DNA of 64,000 nucleotides from Bemisia tabaci (Eukaryota; Arthropoda; Insecta; Hemiptera; Aleyrodidae): NCBI RefSeq assembly GCF_918797505.1, contig NC_092793.1, positions 86,936,411-87,000,410 on the forward strand. The letters run 5' to 3'. Below the pieces are notes generated by a model. It was not told where the DNA came from. It saw nothing but the letters and a program-made list of their open reading frames with translations, and did not search any database. Shown in pieces: positions 24,159-36,226 of this stretch. The position numbers and the translations under genes were made by a program. How positions within the stretch are numbered: position 1 is the stretch's first letter; the number at the start of each line of letters is the position of its first letter.

Positions 24159-25152
24159 GTATGTACGCGATCAGAACTACATTACACGTTTGTTTGTCCT
24201 CTCTTGTAGCCTTTGCCTATAGTAGGTATGTTGTGGAAGCAAACTTACCTGTTACCTTCAAGTACTCAGAACATGACTAGATGATCTCAATGATCTGTAA
24301 CTGATCCTAGTTAGTATTCAGACCGAGACCTGGATTGCCCCCTGCTGAAAATTTTAATGGTGGCAAAGTGCGAGCTTCAAGGAGAGAAAATACATCGAGA
24401 CCACAAGCAGTGACATGAAATTCCATTGTGGGAGAATGCATGATTCAAGGCATGTTAAAGGGCACCAATTATTGCGGTCGTTGCTGAGCGTAAGGCTTGG
24501 TTCTGTTCAATTAATACTGACAGGGACAGGATCTTTGAAATTCCTATGCCTGAGTCTGGGGAACAAGAGTGAAATTAAGATCTCAACTTTTGAAATTTCT
24601 TAGTCAAAAGGGCTACCTTGTCTTCAAATGTCAAAAACTTCCAAGGGACAGCCCCTGGACCTCCAACTTTGGACAAAAGTTGCGCAAAAGACACCCCCCC
24701 CCCCCCCCCCAATCAGGTTTCTCACAAGTTTGATAGTTGCAATTTTTACTTACCTCCCAATATCAAATTTGTAAATCCAGTCCTGTTTGTGCTGCCAGGG
24801 ACACAATGCAGAGGTATCTGAACTCCATACGGAATCTCTAATGAACCCCAAATAAAATCATCTGAACATGGTTCTGACTTTTAGCTAAAATGTGTGGAGT
24901 CTCCGGCAGTCTGGAAAACTTGGAAGGTCAGGGAATTTATGGCAACAGTCAAAGAACATTTCGATTACTAAAAATATCCATTAGGATGTCGAACAAACTG
25001 AGGACCAGGCTCAGAGACTTGGGGACTACGAGAGGTGAAACGAGAGTACCTTTATAGGGGCTAGAGTCCTTCGAATATGCTCAGCATTTTGAGTGCTTGT
25101 GGATTGGATGACACTGATGTTATTGTTTTGTTCATTTTTTTATCTGTTGCAG
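24159..25152 (+). other. FDXACB1 intron (994 bp)
   Basis: The intron starts GTATGT and ends TCTGTTGCAG. It includes a run of 17 C at 24694-24710. Open frames here (such as 24415-24603) show no domain. Confidence 0.85.
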
Positions 25153-26609
25153 GTGTAACTGTGTTGTTTGGAGTGGATGTAAACCATTTAGATCAGCATT
25201 TCACCAAAGGCACCAACGTTTTTACCAAAGTTATATTTAATTTTCCCCATGTTGGTGGGAAAATGAAAATTCATTTGAATCGAGTTCTTCTAAGTCAGAT
25301 TTTTAAAAATGTTTCTGATTACGTTTCGCACGAATCTAATGTCTGCATCACACTTTGTGATGGTCAGGGTGGCACAGGTGCTGATTCTAAACTTCGACGC
25401 TATGATGATAGCTGGCAAGTGGTGGAAATGGCGGCCATGAGTAATTTTGCCTTGAAGGTTATTGAACCATTTCCAGTAGAGATCTTTCCGAACTACCGTC
25501 CAGTTGGTTATAGAGGATATGACAAAGGATTTTGCATTGATAATTCTTTGCTTCATATCTTTCAAAGAACTAGCTCTCTGAGAACATTCTACACAGACTG
25601 TGATCTATTAAATTTGTTCACTGTGGGAAAAATACACACCAATTATGGTGTGATTACATGTATAAAGTTACATAGTTATCTTTACTCTTTAAATTTATTT
25701 GCAAAATCTAATTCAGCATTTCACTTTATTTTTCAAAAGCTCAAACAAGTACTTAAGCAACAGTCTGTACATTGTAAGATTTTCATGCCCGAGGCCTTTT
25801 GGCCTATTCATAAAGAGTATTTACAAGGAATGCCATCTTTCTTAAATGGTAGAAAAGTCAAACTTTGCTCGTCTTTGTCTGAAATGCTGGAATCAGCAGC
25901 TACCAATTTAACATTGACCAATTTTGAAAACACTTTGACAGTTGTCAAAAGCTGCTGTTTCAAAGAATTGAGCCAAGATTTGGAGTCTTCTCCCACAGAA
26001 GGTCAAATAATGATACTTGGCTGTGACTGTTTTAAGTATACCATGGACTTTCTTGAGTCGTTGAAAAGGCTTTTTAAGTATGATCTTGAGGTCGCTGCTA
26101 ATGATCAACATTTTAAAAGAGTCTACCTAGTTCCAGAATCCTCACCAAAAGTCCTTGTTGCTGAGTTTTCGATTTTCTCCTTACAAGCTGAACAGTCTTT
26201 ACCTTTCTGCACCATTTTCTGTGATTCTATGGCAAAATGTATTTTTAAAATAAATCATTGGCAGGAAATTTGGTCCGAAAACACTTCGGTTGTGCCTGAA
26301 ACGTCTACTATGTTGCTTGCAAGTTTATATCCTTCTACCTTTAAATTTGATGTTAATTTTTTGGTTACGCCTGATTTTAGGTTATCTAAATTTTATGAGC
26401 TTATGTGGAATTTTACCCTTATTGCTGTGATTAATGTTGAACTTATCAGCAAATATATACCTGCCAACGATAATTCAAAGATGTATTTATGTTTTAGAGT
26501 GTACTATAAGTCTTTCATTCATCCTTTTTGCCGGACCATAGCTTTAGAGTTTCATCAAAATGTAGTTTCCAAAGGAATCCAAGTAGTTCTTAATGCCCCC
26601 ATTTGTTGA
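25153..26609 (+). CDS. FDXACB1: FDXACB1-like protein, exon 2 (rest of methyltransferase and FDX-ACB domain)
   Basis: This exon encodes residues 70-554 and ends in TGA. Methyltransferase family landmarks are FNFPHVGGK (about residues 98-106), LCDGQGG (about 137-143), DSWQVVEMA (about 155-163) and GYRGYDKGF (about 188-196). A less conserved middle follows. The C-terminal 93 residues from YPSTFKFDVNF (462-554) have the pattern of the ferredoxin-fold anticodon-binding domain otherwise found at the end of phenylalanyl-tRNA synthetases. Total length 554 is near that of vertebrate FDXACB1 (about 620). The open frame extends upstream of the acceptor to 25077, but the AG at 25151-25152 and phase fit define the boundary. 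The reading is intact with no stop or frameshift. It is likely a nuclear or cytosolic RNA-modifying protein; the exact reaction is inferred from the family. Confidence 0.93.
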
Positions 26610-26747
26610 AGCTAATATCTAGTGAAATCGAACCAACCTGCATTATTAATTTGTTAGTTGCCTTCATATCATTGATTTTTGTGACATTTGCATTTGTAAT
26701 TATAATCAATTCTGAGTGAAAAAATTTGATTTCTTCAAATCTACCGA

Positions 26748-26753
26748 AATAAA
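26748..26753 (+). promoter_or_regulatory. Poly(A) signal of the FDXACB1 homologue
   Basis: An exact AATAAA lies about 140 bp after the stop codon. The edge of a large foldback element begins only a few bases later, so the cleavage site may fall inside the element. Confidence 0.65.
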
Positions 26754-27309
26754 TCCAATGGAGGAGTATCGTTTTGAACCTTTTCCGGCCCGTCCTGGAT
26801 TTTGCTGAATGTTTCATATTTTCAAAGTACTAGTCCTAGGTAGACTTTATGCCATTTATCTCACGGAACGGAGCCCATGCAAAGGTGCAACAACGCCTCA
26901 AACCCAAATCCTGGCATCGAAAAATAGTTATTTTCGTCGACTTTTTCGACTGTTATCAATCTTCCAGCAGATGATACCTACGTATTTTTTTGCCTACTTT
27001 CCGTTTCTGGACTTTGTGAAGGCCTCCGATGTATTTCGAGGGGCCGCACGGTCTATTGTTGCCATATTTGGCTCATTTTTAGGGGTTTTTTCTATTTTAC
27101 ACACAAAGAACTCAATTGAAACTAAGAACCGTATACGTTTTTGAAAAGAACGCAAAAAAAGGATAGAAAATGTTCCGTGAAACTTTTTTCTACGTTGCCA
27201 AATTTTCGAGAAAAATCGTTCCAAAAGCCAAAAATGGCAAAAATTTAATAAATTGCCACGCCTAAGGTCCAAGAAAGTGGGGTACAACTTTTTTATTAAC
27301 GCACGCAAC

Positions 27310-29158
27310 TATGGTGCGCCGTCGGTGTCAATATTACTTTTTCTCTCAAAAAAAGTTTTTCTTCAAATAAAAGTTTTTTTTCCCCCCATAAAAGTTTTTT
27401 TTCCCGCTTAAAAGTTATTTTACCCCAAGAAGTTTCTTTTCCCGCATAAAAGTTTTTTTCCCCCGCACAAAAGTTTTTTTTTATAAGTTACCTACAACAC
27501 TGTTGCCATATCGTTTCTGAAAACCCGAATTAATTCCAACCATAGATCGAATCGGTATCGATAGGCGATAGGTCGACCGCAAGTTGTGTGAACATAACCT
27601 CAAAATCAAAATACATATTACATCTAGCATCTAACGGATAGCCACAAATATGGAACGTGATGTGTTCATTTACCTACCTAAACATTTTTATATTTGAGAA
27701 TAAATAAAACCCGTAGATAGAAAAAAAATACGTTTGAGAGAAATTAATTAGTGCGATGTATAAATAAAGTGGCGCGAGAAAATAATTACGGAATTCGAAA
27801 AGTTCTCTGCTGTTACAAAAGTTGAAGACCTACAGAATCTTCTGTCCTCTTCACTGCTTGCTACTATTGCTGGTATCGCAAATCGGAGAGCAAAGGATAT
27901 TGCAGCAAAAGAAGAAATTTTGCAAGGTAGGTATTCTTGCCTTTAGAATAGGTACAAAGGTTCAGAAAGTGTATCAGGAACACTGGTTTTATCTTAGAAG
28001 TTTTAACCTTTAAGGTGATTCGATGGACGCCATATTTTGTGTCAGAACGGCATGCGATATATCGCATCAATTGGTTCCATATTTTCAGCTACTCGTCATT
28101 TTTCTCCTATTTTGAGATCGCAATTTTGTTGTCAGGAGTCTAAAGCACTCACTTACCAATTTTAACAAAGAAATTCAACGTAATAAAGGCGTGGTTTTTT
28201 CAGAGAGGAAACATCGCATTCGATACTGATATCGAAACTGCACTCGAATGCGATATTTTCTCTCTGAAAAAACCACGCCTTTATTACGGTGAATTTCTTT
28301 GTTAAAATTGGTAAGTGAGTGCTTTAGACTCCTGACAACAAAATTGCGATCTCAAAATAGGAGAAAAATGACGAGTAGCTGAAAATATGGAACCAATTGA
28401 TGCGATATATCGCATGCCGTTCTGACACAAAATATGGCGTCCATCGAATCACCTTAAAGGTTAAAACTTCTAAGATAAAACCAGTGTTCCTGATACACTT
28501 TCTGAACCTTTGTACCTATTCTAAAGGCAAGAATACCTACCTTGCAAAATTTCTTCTTTTGCTGCAATATCCTTTGCTCTCCGATTTGCGATACCAGCAA
28601 TAGTAGCAAGCAGTGAAGAGGACAGAAGATTCTGTAGGTCTTCAACTTTTGTAACAGCAGAGAACTTTTCGAATTCCGTAATTATTTTCTCGCGCCACTT
28701 TATTTATACATCGCACTAATTAATTTCTCTCAAACGTATTTTTTTTCTATCTACGGGTTTTATTTATTCTCAAATATAAAAATGTTTAGGTAGGTAAATG
28801 AACACATCACGTTCCATATTTGTGGCTATCCGTTAGATGCTAGATGTAATATGTATTTTGATTTTGAGGTTATGTTCACACAACTTGCGGTCGACCTATC
28901 GCCTATCGATACCGATTCGATCTATGGTTGGAATTAATTCGGGTTTTCAGAAACGATATGGCAACAGTGTTGTAGGTAACTTATAAAAAAAAAACTTTTG
29001 TGCGGGGGAAAAAAACTTTTATGCGGGAAAAGAAACTTCTTGGGGTAAAATAACTTTTAAGCGGGAAAAAAAACTTTTATGGGGGGAAAAAAAACTTTTA
29101 TTTGAAGAAAAACTTTGTTTGAGAGAAAAAGTAATATTGACACAGACGGCGCACCATA
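27310..29158. mobile_element. Near-perfect 1.85-kb palindrome, 6-7-bp duplication
   Basis: The ends TATGGTGCGCCGTC and inverse are flanked by CGCAAC (27304-27309; 29159-29164). The other host arm carries a single copy (GTACGTAACAGTTC context near 36903). The arms are about 915 bp, the centre is at 28234, and the spacer is about 20 bp. Only a few differences separate the arms. The same short open frames appear on both strands in mirror position (27822-28013 and 28454-28645), so they are not genes. Confidence 0.93.
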
Positions 29159-29250
29159 CGCAACAGTTCTTACCCATATATATAACATATCAAAAAATAA
29201 TAGTTGTATGGCCAAAGACCAGATGAGGTGCTCTAATGTGGTGGCCCTAA

Positions 29251-32200
29251 AGGCCTAGATACACACGGCGATTAATCGCCGCGATTGCAATCGCGGCGTT
29301 TAAACGCAGGTGTATTCGGTCAATCGCCGCGACGGGCGAGTGAAATTCTCGGAATTTCTCCAATCGCCGCGATTGAATCCAAAGTAGGATTCAATCCTAC
29401 TTTTTGGGCGAGTAGATGCATTTGTTGAGTCCTGTTTATTCTTGATGGATGCGAAATCCACCAGTACATGTGGTCTACATGTGTTTTTGTTTACGTTCTT
29501 CTGTCTTCGAGGTGCTCGTCAATTAGTTTTATAGTATGTTTATTTTTACATTTGATGCGAAAATTGTTAAAATTGCAGCAGAAGTGTGTCCGTTCATTAG
29601 CCACTTATTATTCAAGAGAGGCACCAGAACTTCAGAAATAGGAAACATTATTCGGTTGAAAATCTTCATCTTCATTCAATTAAAAAAAGGCACTAGTCTT
29701 TTGGGCAAAGTACTTACGACTATCCTGTTATCAATATGATCAACTAGATAAGATACTGATCATTTTAAGGTTATAATAACATTAACAATTAGCGCTGATC
29801 GCGGCGATTAATCGCTATAGACCGTGGGCCAGCAAGGGGTAACCCTCCCCCCCCCCCCCCCGTGGGAATTTTGAAGATGGTGATTTTCTTGAAGCTCTCA
29901 ACTAGTAGAATAAGATTTTCCTTGTCTACGCGAATTTTATCGTGGTGGGGGGGAGTAGGCCCCCCCTAAACCCCCCAAAATTGCTCAGAATTCCGACTTT
30001 TCCGCGAATTTTCCCACTTTTACCCGAAAAGGCTTGATTTTAGAGCAAAACTCCACACAACCATTCTGAAAGCTCGTGAAATTCTGGTCTAGAAAAGTGT
30101 TAAGTGACTTTGACCAGGACCCGCGGTCCCCCAAAATGGGGGGGGCTTAAAATGTCAAAATATCTCAAATTTCCGCGAAAATGACCGTTTCGCCGCGATT
30201 TCTCGCCAATAACGCGAAGAAGGTTGGTATTATCGGAAAATTTTTTACCCCCCTATAATAACAGAGCATTAGTTTTTCATTCCAAGGGCGGCCTAACCCC
30301 TCGTGGGGGGAGGGGGGCCCCCAGCAGTACCCACCCTATAAAAACCGTCAAGATTGGCCGCTTCCTTGAAGTAGCGTTATGCGCAAAAATGGGCGGCAAA
30401 ATGAAAACAAGTAGCGTTTGTTCTGAGAGAACATCAATGTGGATTCTTGTGGGGGGTAACAGGGGGGAGGGAGGTACATCCTCCTCCCTCCCCCTCCCCC
30501 TCCCCCCAAAAATAATCACGAAAAACGTTAATTCAACGCGAAAATTCCACTTTATAAGACGATATCAGAGCTTGTCATTGACATGCTTACACTAACATAA
30601 TCTAACGAGGGGGGGGGGGTGAGGGGAGAAGGTTTTACCCTCCCTCCTCCTCTTCCACCCCCTCCCCCTCCCCCCAAATAAATAATCACGAAAGAATTTA
30701 AATAAAACGCGAAAATTCCATACTCTAAAAGGCGACTTTCAGGGCGAGTCATTGTCACGCTCACACTAATATAATTTAATGAGGGGAGGGGGGGGATGTT
30801 AGACATCTTAGCCTCCCCAGCCAACATTAAAAAAGGGTGGGGGATCGGTAATTTATAAACGTTACTTACTTAATAATAGGAGGGACGAGGAAACCTAGCT
30901 GCAGTAGGAGAATTTTAAGATCTGAAGGGATACGTAATTAAATCAGGGAAAGTAGAGATACTATTTTATTTTTTGAAAATGACTGAAACTGAGGGGAGTT
31001 TATTCATAATTGACGGAAATGTACATACTTAAGCTTATGTCAACATTTTTGAAACGTTTGGAGAATAGGCTCAAAGTGTTTTGGATCGTTTGCCAAAGTA
31101 TTCAATCATTCATTTGGTCACAGACAGATACTGCAGTGAACTCTGATTTACGAATAGTTATCAAGATAGTTCGACTCGGAAAGAAGCAAAATTATTTGAA
31201 TGTTTCCTTCTCATTGGTTTGAGTTTCATTGAGTTTGTAAGATGAGTCAACTTTCACACCGTCAGCGGAAGTTAACTGGCTAGACCCATCTCCATGCCTT
31301 TAATATACTTTTCCCAGTGAGTATATTGGGTGTATTTCTTTCGGTTCCATTCAGTTAAGAATAGATCAATAACTTGGTTCTTGTTTTTACACTTGCCTAA
31401 ATTACTTTTCCAACTACGGGGTATTTTGGTTGGGGGTCCATTCGTGAAAAAGTATCCCTTAATCCCCCCCATAATCGCTGAATGTTTTTGATAAATTTAT
31501 CACTGCAGTTTCTGTCTGTGACCAAATGAATGATTGAATACTTTGGCAAACGATCCAAAACACTTTGAGCCTATTCTCCAAACGTTTCAAAAATGTTGAC
31601 ATAAGCTTAAGTATGTACATTTCCGTCAATTATGAATAAACTCCCCTCAGTTTCAGTCATTTTCAAAAAATAAAATAGTATCTCTACTTTCCCTGATTTA
31701 ATTACGTATCCCTTCAGATCTTAAAATTCTCCTACTGCAGCTAGGTTTCCTCGTCCCTCCTATTATTAAGTAAGTAACGTTTATAAATTACCGATCCCCC
31801 ACCCTTTTTTAATGTTGGCTGGGGAGGCTAAGATGTCTAACATCCCCCCCCTCCCCTCATTAAATTATATTAGTGTGAGCGTGACAATGACTTGCCCTGA
31901 AAGTCGCCTTTTAGAGTATGGAATTTTCGCGTTTTATTTAAATTCTTTCGTGATTATTTATTTGGGGGGAGGGGGAGGGGGTGGAAGAGGAGGAGGGAGG
32001 GTAAAACCTTCTCCCCTCACCCCCCCCCCCTCGTTAGATTATGTTAGTGTAAGCATGTCAATGACAAGCTCTGATATCGTCTTATAAAGTGGAATTTTCG
32101 CGTTGAATTAACGTTTTTCGTGATTATTTTTGGGGGGGAGGGGGAGGGGGAGGGAGGAGGATGTACCTCCCTCCCCCCTGTTACCCCCCACAAGAATCCA

Positions 32201-32934
32201 CATTGATGTTCTCTCAGAACAAACGCTACTTGTTTTCATTTTGCCGCCCATTTTTGCGCATAACGCTACTTCAAGGAAGCGGCCAATCTTGACGGTTTTT
32301 ATAGGGTGGGTACTGCTGGGGGGCCCCCCTCCCCCCACGAGGGGTTAGGCCGCCCTTGGAATGAAAAACTAATGCTCTGTTATTATAGGGGGGTAAAAAA
32401 TTTTCCGATAATACCAACCTTCTTCGCGTTATTGGCGAGAAATCGCGGCGAAACGGTCATTTTCGCGGAAATTTGAGATATTTTGACATTTTAAGCCCCC
32501 CCCCATTTTGGGGGACCGCGGGTCCTGGTCAAAGTCACTTAACACTTTTCTAGACCAGAATTTCACGAGCTTTCAGAATGGTTGTGTGGAGTTTTGCTTT
32601 AAAATCAAGCCTTTTCGGGTAAAAGTGGGAAAATTCGCGGAAAAGTCGGAATTCTGAGCAATTTTGGGGGGTTTAGGGGGGGCCTGCTCCCCCCCACCAC
32701 GATAAAATTCGCGTAGACAAGGAAAATCTTATTCTACTAGTTGAGAGCTTCAAGAAAATCACCATCTTCAAAATTCCCACGGGGGGGGGGGGGGGGGGGT
32801 TACCCCTTGCTGGCCCACGGTCTACTAGGTGTATACGTGATCGCACTGATGGCCTCTGTTGATTGTATTGCGTTGAGCGATGCGACCCGAACCAACCCAA
32901 TCGCGGCGATTAATCGCCGTGTGTATCTAGGCCT
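29251..32934. mobile_element. Harbinger-like TIR element in the left LTR, duplication TAA
   Basis: The 37-bp inverted ends start AGGCCTAGATACACACGGCG and contain ATTAATCGCCGCGATTG. TAA at 29248-29250 and 32935-32937 is duplicated; the right LTR (near 34719) keeps the uninterrupted CCCTAAACAG. A 3-bp TWA-type duplication is typical of PIF/Harbinger. No transposase is present, and most of the interior is the palindrome at 29818-32824. Confidence 0.87.
29818..32824. mobile_element. 3.0-kb palindrome with G/C tracts, duplication CTA
   Basis: The ends TAGACCGTGGGCCAGC and inverse are flanked by CTA (29815-29817; 32825-32827). The arms are about 1.3 kb and nearly identical, running to about 31137 and from about 31505. 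The 370-bp loop is not mirrored. The arms hold repeated G and C runs (for example near 29848, 30605-30640 and 32780). Mirrored open frames rich in Gly/Pro are artefacts of these runs. Confidence 0.92.
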
Positions 32935-32953
32935 TAAACAGGGCCGTTGGAAT

Positions 32954-33875
32954 CATAGAGTACAATAGAGTCGCAAAGTACTGGATCGTCGATGAAGTCA
33001 CTTTTCGAGGCTGTTTTGTCCAGTTCTCCGGAGACTAGTGTGCGGCGACTAGCGATGACGCATACGCAGAGACTCGCGCTCAGCGCTCCCCACTCCCGAC
33101 AGTCCCGACTCGGCTCCGTTCGTCGGCTAGACACACACTGAACCAGCTAAAATAAGTAGGCCGGTAATAAGTCTGAAATTGAGTCCATATATGAATATTA
33201 TCTCAGAGTAACATACATTAATGGATTCATTATGGCTTTGAATATCTATTTCAAGCAAAATTTGCACAAATTAATACCGATGGAATTAAAAAAAGTCGAA
33301 AAAACACAAGCAGTCGTTGATTTCTCCATAAGCCACCGTGTAAAAAAATGCCGGTTGGTTCACACTTGGTATAAATCAGAAATTAAATCCCTGTATGAAT
33401 ATTATCCAGGAGTAATATACATCAATGGATTCAATATGGCTTTGACTATCTAATTATAGCAAAACTTGCACAAATTAATATCGATGGAATTAAAAAATGC
33501 CGAAAAAACACAGGCAGTCGTTGCTTTTCCCGTAAGCCGCCGTGATAAGAAATGCCGGTTGGTTCACACTTGGTATAAGTCAGAAATTAAATCCCAATAT
33601 GAATATTATCCAGGAGTAATATACATCAATGGATTCATTATGGCTTTGACTATAGTCTTTAAATAGCAAAATTTGCAAAAATTAATGCTGATTGAATTAT
33701 AAAATACCTAAAAAACACAAGCAATTCTTGATTTCTCCATATGCCGCCGTGTTACAAAATGCCGTTGGGTTCACAAATGGTTCACTATTTTCGGAGCACA
33801 CGCGGCTCGGAAACGTCTGTTAATGGATTGGCTTCATCGGCGCTCCAGTACTTTGCGACTCTATTGTACTCTATG
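32954..33875. mobile_element. CATAGAG-family element (copy B), duplication GTTGGAAT
   Basis: The termini CATAGAGTACAATAGAGTCG and inverse are flanked by GTTGGAAT at 32946-32953 and 33876-33883. The sister LTR near 34729 shows the single uninterrupted site. The interior has three ~204-bp tandem units marked by GAATATTAT (33193, 33397, 33600). No transposase was found. An 8-bp duplication fits hAT or P. Confidence 0.92.
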
Positions 33876-35055
33876 GTTGGAATGAGGCAAGCCGGCCGGC
33901 TGCATGATGTCCGCTAGATGAGAGATGTGATCCGTGTGGTTGACGGCATAGGTTGACGGGAGCGGAGTGACCAGAGTCGGGGTGGTCACGAAGTATATAG
34001 CCGTAGTTGAGACTGAGTCGGCCAATCAGGAGCGAGCATGGGCTGCGTCGCCAGAGGTGAGCGGTGATTGGCCGCCACAGTACTTCCCTGCAGTTGAGAC
34101 GGAGTCCCTGGGGGTGGTTGGAAAAGTGAGTGGTGATATTTGGATATTGTGGAGACAGGTTTGGAAATGTAAGTAAGGTGGATGAAAAGTTGAGGATTGA
34201 GAGAGTGATGATGGAAAGTTTGAGGAATGGATTGACACATGATGGAGAGTTGAGGGATGGTTGATTGAGTGGGTTGAGGATTGACTGGGTGGTGAGAAGC
34301 AGGAGGTGTGTGTCACCGTGCCGGGGAGCGCCATTCGGCCCGGGTGACACACGGTTGAAGAAATGTGACCATCATCTTTCCGGGCAAGGAGGTTGATGCT
34401 CGGGACATCAAGTTGGGAACGTGCTATGTTCTGCGGCAACTTGCTGGAGCGTGTTGATTTGCGCGGCGGAGAGAGATGGATACTATGCGGTGATGATGCT
34501 GGAAATATTCAGTGCTCATGCTAAGATGATCAGATATGACTGTTCCAGTGAGATATTTGGATTTGAGTGCTTGAGTACAGATGATTGAGAGAAGGTTGAA
34601 CGTGTTCTTGAGGTGAGGATGCATGAATAAAGTGGACGATAAGGTTGTGCGTGTTCACTCACGTCGGGGTCACCAATATGGCCAAAGACCAGATGAGGTG
34701 CTCTAATGTGGTGGCCCTAAACAGAGCCGTTGGAATGAGGCAAGCCGGCCGGCTGCATGATGTCCGCTAGATGAGAGATGTGATCCGTGTGGTTGACGGG
34801 AGCGGAGTGACCAGAGTCGGGGTGGTCACGACGTATATAGCCGTAGTTGAGACTGCGTCGGCCACTCAGGAGCGAGCATGGGCTGCGTCACCAGAGGTGA
34901 GCGGTGATTGGCCGCCACAGTTGTACCTGGATTCCCACGATGTGAAAATTATCCGGGATGTCGATTTTAGCGGCCGTTTTTTACTTGAAGGTATGCTCTT
35001 TTGAATGTTTTTCGACCTTAGTCACCCTCCGTTTGTGAGTAACATATGTAATTTT

Positions 35056-35618
35056 CAGGGCTGGGAACCCGGTGGGTTTTCGGAACCGGTTCCGGTTCTT
35101 CCGTTGGTCCAGAAGCTCGGGTTCCGGTTCCGGTTCTGGTTCCGTTGGTCCAGAAGCTCCGGTTCCGGTTCTGGTTCCGGTGGTCTAGGAATTCGGGTTT
35201 CGGTTCCGGAACCGGTTCCAGCTGTAGGTTCTGAGGCAAATGAATCTAGTTTTGAGGAAGTAAATTGCAAGAACAAAAACGAAAAACGATTTCATGTTAA
35301 AGTTTTAATTTCAATGAACAAATTAAATGCAATGACATTTTATTTTGAAACAAAATTTTCCAAAGAGATTCCATGTTAAAATTTTAATTTCACTGAACAA
35401 ATTAAATGCAATGACATTTTATTTTGAAAAAAGAAAAAGAAGTTATTCAAATGGACCTCAGCAGTAGTATGCTATCGAGCAGGTCTGGTGCCATGCTTGA
35501 TCTGTTCAAAGAAGCTCGGGTTCCGGTTCTGGTTCCGTTGGTCCAGAGGCTCGGGTTCCGGTTCCCCGAAACATGCCGGTTCCGCAGGTTCCGGGTTCCG
35601 GTCGGGTTCGCAGCCTTG
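35056..35618. mobile_element. hAT-type element with GGTTCC repeats, duplication GTAATTTT
   Basis: The ends CAGGGCTGGGAACCC and, inverted, CAAGGCTGCGAACCC fit the YARNG hAT rule. GTAATTTT flanks it at 35048-35055 and 35619-35626; the mirrored host arm near 36725 has one copy. The interior has imperfect GGTTCCGGTTC repeats at both sides and a directly repeated ~75-bp AT-rich block (35284 and 35362). Confidence 0.93.
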
Positions 35619-35961
35619 GTAATTTTCAACGTGTCTTTCACATCTGGCCATAAAAATGGCTCTCTATGAATTGTATAAGGCCTAACTGTCCATTGTTGCC
35701 AATTTTTAGGGATTTTTTCAAGTTTACATGTGTAAAACTTAATTCCATCTAGAAATCGTGTACATTTTCGAAAGAATGTGAAAAAATACATGCATAATGT
35801 TCTTCGTCACTTTTCCCTACGTTGCCAAATTTTCGAGAAAATCGTCCTTAAGTGCCAAAAATTGGATTAATCATCACGTCGTAGATTCTAGGATGTGAAT
35901 TTTATGTTTTTATTCACTACAAATAACGTATCCAAAATGGAAAGTTGCAATGTGTCTCACC

Positions 35962-36226
35962 ACATATTGACGGTGAAACTACCAAACCACGTATCTCGTT
36001 TGCGGTGTTTAAAAATCTACGCTCACATTTTATTTTTTTGAAGTAGACCAAATCAATATCATTCCTTGAAATTTTCACGGAATTTTCTGCGCACAAAGAG
36101 GAAAAATCACAGAAATTTTCAAGACTGGATGTTAAGTAGTTTTTCATTTAAAAAATAAAGTATGACAGGAAGTCTGCGACGTCGAAAACCGAGATACGTG
36201 GTTTGGTAGTTTCACCGTCGATATGT
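35962..36226. mobile_element. 265-bp MITE in the foldback loop
   Basis: The inverted ends ACATATTGACGGTGAAACTA and inverse are about 37 bp long. A nearly identical copy lacking its left end is at 51239-51459. The target duplication is not clear. Confidence 0.8.

Larger units (their letters stand above)
29209..34919. mobile_element. LTR element, non-coding (TRIM-like), duplication GTTGTA
   Basis: Direct terminal repeats start TGGCCAAAGACCAGATGAGG and end GGCCGCCACA. The right LTR is 34679-34919 (241 bp). The left LTR is 29209-29250, 32938-32953 and 33884-34079 (254 bp; it has a 13-bp internal duplication), split by two insertions. The internal part is about 600 bp (34080-34678) with no gag or pol. 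GTTGTA flanks the element at 29203-29208 and 34920-34925. No convincing primer-binding site or polypurine tract was seen. Confidence 0.85.

Noticed and set aside
27822..28645. Two identical 63-residue proteins on opposite strands, and two identical 68-residue ones
   Set aside because: They are mirror images created by the palindrome; no codon signal or domain.
33871..34439. Overlapping minus-strand frames of up to 159 codons around the LTR
   Set aside because: They run antisense across the LTR and the non-coding interior, and contain no gag, pol or other domain.
35005..35379. An open frame encoding a Gly/Ser and Arg/Phe-rich protein
   Set aside because: It is produced by GGTTCCGGTTC repeats within a hAT-type element, with similar frames on the other strand.
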